A stretch of 10,246 bases of DNA from an uncultured Verrucomicrobiota bacterium (GTDB taxonomy: Bacteria; Verrucomicrobiota; Verrucomicrobiia; Chthoniobacterales; SZAS-18): assembly GCA_937873255.1 (NCBI GenBank), contig CALMVM010000640.1:441-10686 (forward strand), given 5' to 3'. The notes under the pieces were generated by a model that was given only the letters and a program-made list of their open reading frames with translations, had not been told where the DNA came from and did not search any database. A program made the translations under genes and the position numbers. Positions within the stretch are counted from its first letter, which is position 1; every line of letters starts with the position of its first letter. Shown piece by piece: positions 5,973 through 10,246 of this stretch.

Positions 5973-6773
5973 TCATCCGCCGACTGCTTGGAACTTGCGC
6001 AGGCCGCGCACCCACATCCAACGCCCGAGTCCCCACGCCGCCACCAGCCAACCGGCCTGGATGAGGAATCCTTGCAGAAGCTTTACGCCAACCACCTTTT
6101 CCTGAAACACGGCGACCGGAAAATAGAGTTCGTAGGTGAACGGCAGCCAGACGAGCGTTTCGCCAAGCCACCCCGGCAGCAGGTCCAAAGGGAACAGTCG
6201 GCCGCTGAGGAAGTATTCGAACGAAAACACGATGAAAACGACCGTCGAAATTTCCAGAAGCCAAAAGGCGACCATGGCGACCGCGTATGCCAGGAAGAAT
6301 TGGAGCAAACCGGCCATCGCGAGCGATAAAACCGATAGAGGCCAAGTGATAAATCGTTCCGGGAAAGAGATGTAAGTATGAAAAAATGCAAATAGCGTAC
6401 AAACGATTGGTACGGCAAAACAGGAGGAAGTGACTCGATTACCGAGGAAAAGCCCCACCCGATACTTGAGATAATCGACCGGTTTGACCAATAATGCATT
6501 GAGTTGCCCGTCGCGGATATCGGCCGCAATTTGCCATTCATCGTCAGTCGGTGTGATGAGATCGGAGACCAGCGCTGTCAGCAGGAAATAATAGACCATC
6601 GCTCCGAAGTCATAACCGCCGATGGTCTGCTGCCGTGAGCCGTACAGGGCCCGCCAGAGGTAAACCGTTCCAAAAAGCGGAACGATGTCGAAAAGCGTTC
6701 GGAGCAAAAAGTTCCATCGGTAAACGAGGGTATTTTGCAAACCGACTCCGAAGATCTTGAAATACTTGCTCAA
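5973..6773 (-). CDS. ABC-2 type transporter permease (first of pair), TTG start
   Basis: This is the partner permease of the gene that follows it by 21 bp. With a TTG start at 6773 it is 266 aa and begins (M)SKYFKIFGVGLQNTLVYRWNFLLR, which fits the family N-terminus and matches the 264 aa of its partner. About six membrane segments are visible. The element DIRDGQLNALLVKPV lies at 85-99 and SGRLFPLDLLPGWL at 190-203, the latter a family hallmark near the last third. The frame is also open upstream to TTG codons at 6806 (preceded by AAAGGA but overlapping pdxA by 11 bp) and 6833; these would add 11 or 20 polar, Cys/His/Lys-rich residues with no family counterpart. The chosen start is 22 bp after the pdxA stop, so it is probably in the nth-pdxA transcript. 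Confidence 0.86.
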   Translation of the reverse strand: MSKYFKIFGVGLQNTLVYRWNFLLRTLFDIVPLFGTVYLWRALYGSRQQTIGGYDFGAMVYYFLLTALVSDLITPTDDEWQIAADIRDGQLNALLVKPVDYLKYRVGLFLGNRVTSSCFAVPIVCTLFAFFHTYISFPERFITWPLSVLSLAMAGLLQFFLAYAVAMVAFWLLEISTVVFIVFSFEYFLSGRLFPLDLLPGWLGETLVWLPFTYELYFPVAVFQEKVVGVKLLQGFLIQAGWLVAAWGLGRWMWVRGLRKFQAVGG

Positions 6774-6795
6774 ATGAAACGAAATACAGTGTTTC

Positions 6796-7710
6796 TTACA
6801 GTGCAAAATCCTTTCTTCGCCGTTTTCGGACAAGCTCTGCCGCCAGACGGAGAGCCTCGATCATGCTCCCGGGGTGCGCTTTGTCCTGGCCGGCAATTTC
6901 GAACGCCGTGCCGTGATCCGGACTGGTCCGGATGATCGGCAGGCCGAGGGTCACGTTGACGCCGGTTTCAAAGGCATGAAGCTTGAGAGGGATAAGGCCC
7001 TGGTCGTGGTACATGCAGAGCACACCATCCCATCGACCCGCCGCTGCTTGATAAAAAACGGTGTCCGGCGAAATCGGGCCGGAAAACGTCGCTCCCGCTG
7101 AGTCGTAAGCCTGATTCAATTCCCCGACCGCCGGTTCGATGTGATCGATTTCTTCGCTTCCCAGAGTGCCGCTCTCGCCGGCATGCGGGTTCAGACCCGC
7201 CACGGCGATGCGCGGCGCGCGCCCGTGCCGCAAGACGAGGAATTCGGCGAGCAATTTGCCGACGCGCACAATTTCACTCCGGTCGATCCGCCCGAGCGCA
7301 GCGACGAGAGGAAGGTGCGTGCTGAGCAGTGCCACCGTGAGCGAGCCGCCGGTGAGCAGCATCGCGTAATTGGAAACCCCGCACCGGTCAGCGAAAAATT
7401 CCGTCTGCCCGGGGTAGCGGAAGCCGATTGCATACAGGCTCGCCTTGCACACGGGAGCGGTCACGACCGCCGCGAAATCGCCACCCAGGGCACCCTCCGC
7501 TGCCTCTTCCAATCCACGCCACACCGCGCCGGCGGTTTCGGCGGATGGTTTTCCCGGGACGACTCCCTCCGGCACGGACCCGATCACCCGGTATTCAAAT
7601 CCCTCGTCCAAACGCCCCGATGCGAGAGCCGCCGCGACGACTTCCGGGCCGATCCCCGCCGGATCGCCCAGCGTGACCCCGATGACCGCTTTTCTTCCGG
7701 CATCCGACAT
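6796..7710 (-). CDS. pdxA: 4-hydroxythreonine-4-phosphate dehydrogenase
   Basis: PdxA oxidises 4-phosphohydroxy-L-threonine with NAD in the DXP-dependent route to pyridoxal phosphate; its product is condensed by PdxJ. The 304-aa protein has the N-terminal TLGDPAGIGPEV (13-24), the TAPVCKASL substrate loop, GQTEFF, and the three metal-binding histidines H132 (STHLPL), H176 (LNPHAGESG) and H235 (YHDQGL), plus SPDHGTAFEIAG near the end. It is about 25 residues shorter than the E. coli enzyme, mostly from a reduced segment around residues 45-65, so the fold should be intact. The ATG (7708-7710) lies 7 bp after the nth stop with only a weak GCGGG upstream. No other pyridoxine biosynthesis gene is present in the window. 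Confidence 0.96.
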   Translation of the reverse strand: MSDAGRKAVIGVTLGDPAGIGPEVVAAALASGRLDEGFEYRVIGSVPEGVVPGKPSAETAGAVWRGLEEAAEGALGGDFAAVVTAPVCKASLYAIGFRYPGQTEFFADRCGVSNYAMLLTGGSLTVALLSTHLPLVAALGRIDRSEIVRVGKLLAEFLVLRHGRAPRIAVAGLNPHAGESGTLGSEEIDHIEPAVGELNQAYDSAGATFSGPISPDTVFYQAAAGRWDGVLCMYHDQGLIPLKLHAFETGVNVTLGLPIIRTSPDHGTAFEIAGQDKAHPGSMIEALRLAAELVRKRRRKDFAL

Positions 7711-7717
7711 ACCCGCA

Positions 7718-8452
7718 TCAGCGATGATTGGTCACTCCGACCTGACGGCACATCGAGAGCACCGGGCAGCGGCTGCAACGCGGGGCGTTCCCCGTGCAGA
7801 CGTGTTTGCCGAAGGGGACGAGCAACGCATTGATTTCAACCCAATAGCGTTGCGGCAGGACTTTTTCGAGGGCGACGGTCGTTTTTTCTGGGGAACTGGT
7901 CGCAACGTAGCCCCAACGGTTGGTGATGCGGTGAACGTGGATATCCACCCCCACGCGCGGCTGCCCGCAGGCGATCCCGAGAACCAGGTTCGCGCATTTG
8001 ATCCCCACGCCGCGAAAGGCGAGCAGCGCCTCCAGATCGCAAGGCAGTTCGCCGCCGTACTTTGCGACGGTCTGGCGGGCGATCTCGAGGATCTGCGGGG
8101 CCTTCGCCTCGTGGAAAGTGGATGCTTCGATCAGGGCATCGATCTCGGAGGCCGTGAGCGCGGCGACCTCCGCCGGAGTGCGCGCCCGCGCGAAAAGCCG
8201 CCGCGAGATCGGCACGGTGTCTTCGTCGCGCGTGCGGATGGAGATGATACAGGCGAGCAATTGCTCGAAAGGGCTCGTGAAGCCGTCGTCGAACAACTCG
8301 AACAAAGCGGCCTTTCGGAAAGGTCGCACCCCTTCGCGGATGGCGTCCATCGCGGCATCGATGTCGAACTGGACTTTCGTGTCGTTCGGTTCGGCCCCGG
8401 TTCCCATCGGTGAAGGAAACCCGCCGGACTTCGAATGATCGGACTTTGGCAT
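7718..8452 (-). CDS. nth: Endonuclease III-like DNA glycosylase
   Basis: Endonuclease III removes oxidised pyrimidines and nicks the abasic site. The helix-hairpin-helix is FRGVGIKCANLVL (147-158), with the catalytic lysine at K152, and the catalytic aspartate is D170 in VDIHVHR. The [4Fe-4S] cluster loop is complete: C219-x6-C226-x2-C229-x5-C235. The first conserved helix reads LLACIISIRTRDED (66-79), whereas E. coli Nth has Ser-Ala-Gln-Ala-Thr-Asp: Arg73 stands where the DNA-probing Gln41 would be. This, and an N-terminal extension of about 28 polar residues, puts it in a divergent Nth clade, so substrate range may differ. Met16 is an alternative start that would remove half of the extension. 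It is first in the minus-strand run nth-pdxA-permeases. Confidence 0.92.
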   Translation of the reverse strand: MPKSDHSKSGGFPSPMGTGAEPNDTKVQFDIDAAMDAIREGVRPFRKAALFELFDDGFTSPFEQLLACIISIRTRDEDTVPISRRLFARARTPAEVAALTASEIDALIEASTFHEAKAPQILEIARQTVAKYGGELPCDLEALLAFRGVGIKCANLVLGIACGQPRVGVDIHVHRITNRWGYVATSSPEKTTVALEKVLPQRYWVEINALLVPFGKHVCTGNAPRCSRCPVLSMCRQVGVTNHR

Positions 8453-8539
8453 GGTCGGTCGTCTATAAAGGTGCGCGTCGGTCGTCAGTACGCCGCCACG
8501 CAGACGGTCGGTTGCGAAGGTTCCGCCGAATCAGGCGGT
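8453..8539. promoter_or_regulatory. Divergent nth / acidic-protein intergenic region with direct repeats
   Basis: This 87-bp gap separates the nth start (minus) from the hypothetical gene (plus). A 10-bp direct repeat, GTCGGTCGTC, occurs at 8454-8463 and 8477-8486 (23 bp apart), with a partial copy GTCGGT at 8507-8512. Between the two full copies is TATAAA (8464-8469), the only AT-rich hexamer here. On the minus strand TATAGA (8467-8462) could serve nth, with CTGACG 15 bp upstream as a poor -35. The repeats look like operator sites but could be chance in GC-rich DNA. Confidence 0.3.
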
Positions 8540-8947
8540 ATGCAACTTCCCGATCAACCTCCCCAGGCCAAAGGCAAAATCCTCGACCACGACGCGGGCG
8601 TCGGCGAGCCCGACAACGAGATGGTCGACCAGCGCGCGCGGGAACTGGCGGACATCGCCGGCCTGGACCGTGACGAATCCGTCGAGGATTTTCGGCGGCA
8701 GGCGCGCGAGGAACTGCGCGGCGTCGATCCGAACGTCCCGAACGACGATTCAGGCCCCGTCGCCGATCTCATCGCCGAGGACGATGTGATCGGGGAAAGC
8801 GGCGGTGCGACCGCGCCCGCGACGAATGCCGCGATGCAGGGGGACGAACAAACGATTGGCGAGCAACTCTACAGCGAGGGGATCGACGAGGCTGACCACG
8901 ACCGCATGACGGCCTCCCGCCGCGAGGAACGCCGCGACGAGCCTTGA
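8540..8947 (+). CDS. Small acidic hypothetical protein
   Basis: I do not recognise this 135-aa protein. It is rich in Asp, Glu, Ala and Arg, with no cysteine, membrane segment or signal peptide. Residues from about 23 to 55 (NEMVDQRARELADIAG onward) could form an amphipathic helix; the rest, including VPNDDSGPVADLIAEDD and the terminal SRREERRDEP, is probably disordered. The frame is open further upstream to an ATG at 8435, but that start would overlap the beginning of nth on the other strand, and its first 35 residues have an unrelated Arg/Gly/Ser composition, so I chose ATG 8540, which has AGGCGG one base upstream. GC-rich third positions support coding. It stands alone, divergent from nth. 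A stress-response or desiccation-type acidic protein is possible by composition only. Confidence 0.65.
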   Translation: MQLPDQPPQAKGKILDHDAGVGEPDNEMVDQRARELADIAGLDRDESVEDFRRQAREELRGVDPNVPNDDSGPVADLIAEDDVIGESGGATAPATNAAMQGDEQTIGEQLYSEGIDEADHDRMTASRREERRDEP

Positions 8948-9030
8948 CCGGCCAATCCGCCGCGAACGTGAGTCATCCAACGATAGCTCGCCGGTTCTGG
9001 GGCGTTTGTCGCAACAGCGGAGCAGCGGGA

Positions 9031-9291
9031 TCAGTCAAATGGAAGGGTGATCTCACTGTTCCAAGGTGGTAGCCGTTTGGCTGCGACGAGGTGGTGAGTG
9101 GGCGACGGCACGAGTGGCGCCAGCTTCCCGGCGTCTGGCAGGCGGTCGTCGCCGTCTGACCGGTCGATGCGCGCTACGATGCCAAGCCGACGGCGCAGCA
9201 AATCGCGAAGCCATTCCAGGAACCGCGCGACCCGCAACGGCGCATCCGGGTGAGGCGACCCGTTCAGAATGTTGCGCAGGAGCTGCGACAT
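9031..9291 (-). CDS. Doubtful short ORF, possible gene remnant
   Basis: This is a minus-strand frame of 86 codons downstream of the surA-like gene and the best candidate in the 415-bp stretch 8948-9362. Residues 1-37 (MSQLLRNILNG, then RVARFLEWLRDLLRRRLG) look like a genuine amphipathic helical segment with GC-rich third positions; from about residue 40 the sequence becomes Pro/Asp/Arg-rich and less protein-like, with the third-position bias fading. That pattern fits the 5' piece of a decayed gene, or chance. The N-terminus vaguely recalls the start of SpecificRecomb-family (putative site-specific recombinase) proteins, but the match is too weak to name. The frame is open back to 9408, overlapping the surA-like gene. 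The opposite strand is also open here, as expected in GC-rich DNA. Confidence 0.25.
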   Translation of the reverse strand: MSQLLRNILNGSPHPDAPLRVARFLEWLRDLLRRRLGIVARIDRSDGDDRLPDAGKLAPLVPSPTHHLVAAKRLPPWNSEITLPFD

Positions 9292-9310
9292 ATTCAGTGT
9301 TGCGCCATGC

Positions 9311-9353
9311 TCCGAAGCACTCGGCAGAGCCGGTGCTCCAAACGCGCTTCGGA
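9311..9353. repeat. Nested inverted repeats downstream of the surA-like gene
   Basis: TCCGAAGC (9311-9318) and GCTTCGGA (9346-9353) form a perfect 8-bp outer pair. Inside, AGCAC-T-CGGC (9316-9325) pairs with GCCG-GTGCT (9329-9337) as a 9-bp stem with one bulged T and an AGA loop. The two stems share bases 9316-9318 and so are partly exclusive. The element lies 10 bp past the surA-like stop. No T-run follows on the minus strand, so it is not a standard terminator; 3'-end protection or Rho-assisted termination are possible. Confidence 0.45.
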
Positions 9354-9362
9354 CGGAAACCT

Positions 9363-10246
9363 TTAAAAAATCTTGATGAACGCTTTCTTGCGCAGAGAGG
9401 AGACCCACTGGTCCTGCATGCGTTCGCGCTCGGTCGAGCTAATTTTCTTCTCCAGCTCGGGCCGCACGTCCGCCAGCGGCTTCGTGTACGAGGCTTTCCG
9501 CTCCGTCACTTTCATGATGTAATAGGCCTGTCCTTGATCGACGATGGGGCTGATCTTGTTCACGTCGAGGCGGAACGCGGCGTTGGTGAGGTTTTCGTTG
9601 AGCGTTTTCTTATCGATCCAGCCCCAATCGCCGCCGGTCGAGCGGCTGCTGTCGTCGCTGTAAAGTTTGGCGAGGTCCTCGAACTTCGCTCCCCCCGCTA
9701 GCTTCTTGCGGATTTCCTCCGCGACGGCTTTTTGCGGATCGGTTTCGCCGGCGACCGGGGTGCCTTTGTTCACGGCGATCATCCAGAGGTGGATTTGCTC
9801 GGGCGTCGTGTACTCCGGTTTGCTGGTGGTGTAGAGCGAATCGATCTTGATCGGGGAAACGATCATGTCGCTCTTGACGTTCTGAAACCGCATCGCCTGG
9901 ACGATGATTTTCTCACGTTCCGACTCCCGAAACTTCGTCAGCGTGTACCCCTGCGCTTGCAACGTGCGCACGAACGCCTGCCGGTCGCCGCCGAACTCCT
10001 CGCGGATGATCGTGTCCACGCGTTCGTCGATGAAACGCTGCGGGATCTGGAATTCCTTCTTCTTGAACTCCTGGATGATCAACTGCCGGTCGATCAACTC
10101 CTGCAACGCACCGCGCCGGGCTTCGCGGATTTTGTCGGCCAGCTCCTGGCCATTGTATTGGCTGCGCAGGGTCCGTTCCCGAGGGGCGACGAGGTCGCGC
10201 ACCTGGGAGAACGTGATGACATCCTTGTTCACGAGCGCCGCAACGC
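9363..10246 (-). CDS. SurA-like periplasmic peptidyl-prolyl isomerase, 5' end cut by window
   Basis: SurA-type chaperones help outer-membrane proteins fold in the periplasm. The frame stays open to the right edge, reading VAALVNKDVITFSQV, the usual SurA motif just after the signal peptide, so the start and signal sequence lie outside; the GTG at 10232 is only the valine of that motif. A helical SurA_N domain covers the first 150 or so residues (ELIDRQLIIQEFKKKEFQIP, then YTLTKFRESEREKIIVQAM). One parvulin domain follows: PEQIHLWMIAV, GAKFEDLAKLYSDDSSRSTGG, DWGWIDKKTL, AAFRLDVNKISPIVDQGQAYYIMKV. E. coli SurA has two parvulin domains; a single one is common in other phyla. The stop TAA is at 9363-9365. 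Neither a lipoprotein box nor the signal peptide can be checked here. Confidence 0.9.
   Translation of the reverse strand, partial: VAALVNKDVITFSQVRDLVAPRERTLRSQYNGQELADKIREARRGALQELIDRQLIIQEFKKKEFQIPQRFIDERVDTIIREEFGGDRQAFVRTLQAQGYTLTKFRESEREKIIVQAMRFQNVKSDMIVSPIKIDSLYTTSKPEYTTPEQIHLWMIAVNKGTPVAGETDPQKAVAEEIRKKLAGGAKFEDLAKLYSDDSSRSTGGDWGWIDKKTLNENLTNAAFRLDVNKISPIVDQGQAYYIMKVTERKASYTKPLADVRPELEKKISSTERERMQDQWVSSLRKKAFIKIF

Noticed and set aside
7445..8413. Plus-strand open frame of 322 codons opposite nth and the pdxA start
   Set aside because: Catalytic motifs of Nth and PdxA are on the minus strand; the plus frame is a shadow rich in Arg, Ala and Pro.
8435..8539. ATG at 8435 as the start of the acidic hypothetical protein
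   Set aside because: It would overlap the nth start on the opposite strand and translate the putative promoter region; the composition changes abruptly at Met 8540.
9311..9353. Integron attC-like site
   Set aside because: The inverted repeats lack the conserved GTT/AAC ends and the spacing of attC, and no integrase or cassette array is present.
9066..9701. Plus-strand open frame of 211 codons opposite the 3' half of the surA-like gene
   Set aside because: The minus strand encodes a recognisable parvulin domain; the plus frame lacks any family motif and extends into the doubtful intergenic stretch by chance.

Overview
The window is GC-rich (roughly 60% by eye), tightly packed bacterial chromosome with housekeeping and a few uncharacterised genes. 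I see no phage, insertion sequence, CRISPR array, tRNA or rRNA. The gene repertoire, the divergent protein sequences and the near absence of Shine-Dalgarno sites suggest a Verrucomicrobiota-type (perhaps Opitutales-like) Gram-negative. This is inference: the window has no marker that fixes taxonomy, but a SurA-type periplasmic chaperone implies an outer membrane.

Left part, plus strand (1-3811): the 3' portion of a topoisomerase III-type gene cut by the window edge; then nrdR behind a recognisable promoter that contains a candidate NrdR box; then an unrecognised 187-aa protein; then a HIT-family nucleotide hydrolase starting at GTG four bases after the previous stop. A terminator hairpin with a 12-bp stem at 3886-3915 separates this block from the convergent minus-strand genes.

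Middle, minus strand (3938-8452, transcribed right to left): nth (endonuclease III-like) and pdxA are spaced 7 bp apart and are followed by two ABC-2 type permeases without an ATPase gene. A second transcription unit follows: a DksA/TraR-family regulator, rpmG (L33, 57 aa, easily missed) and rpsR (S18), ending at the hairpin terminator. The DksA-like protein has lost two of four zinc cysteines, and both ribosomal proteins are cysteine-poor, zinc-independent types. The predicted promoter of this unit has a seven-C discriminator, the classical signature of stringent control.

Right part: a small acidic hypothetical protein on the plus strand (8540-8947), divergent from nth; a 415-bp stretch with only a doubtful short ORF and strong hairpins; and a SurA-like peptidyl-prolyl isomerase on the minus strand whose 5' end lies beyond the right edge.

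No clearly new multi-gene system is evident. The best leads are the nrdR promoter plus its unknown neighbour, the zinc-lean dksA-like/rpmG/rpsR unit with its C-rich discriminator, and the unexplained 8453-9362 region.
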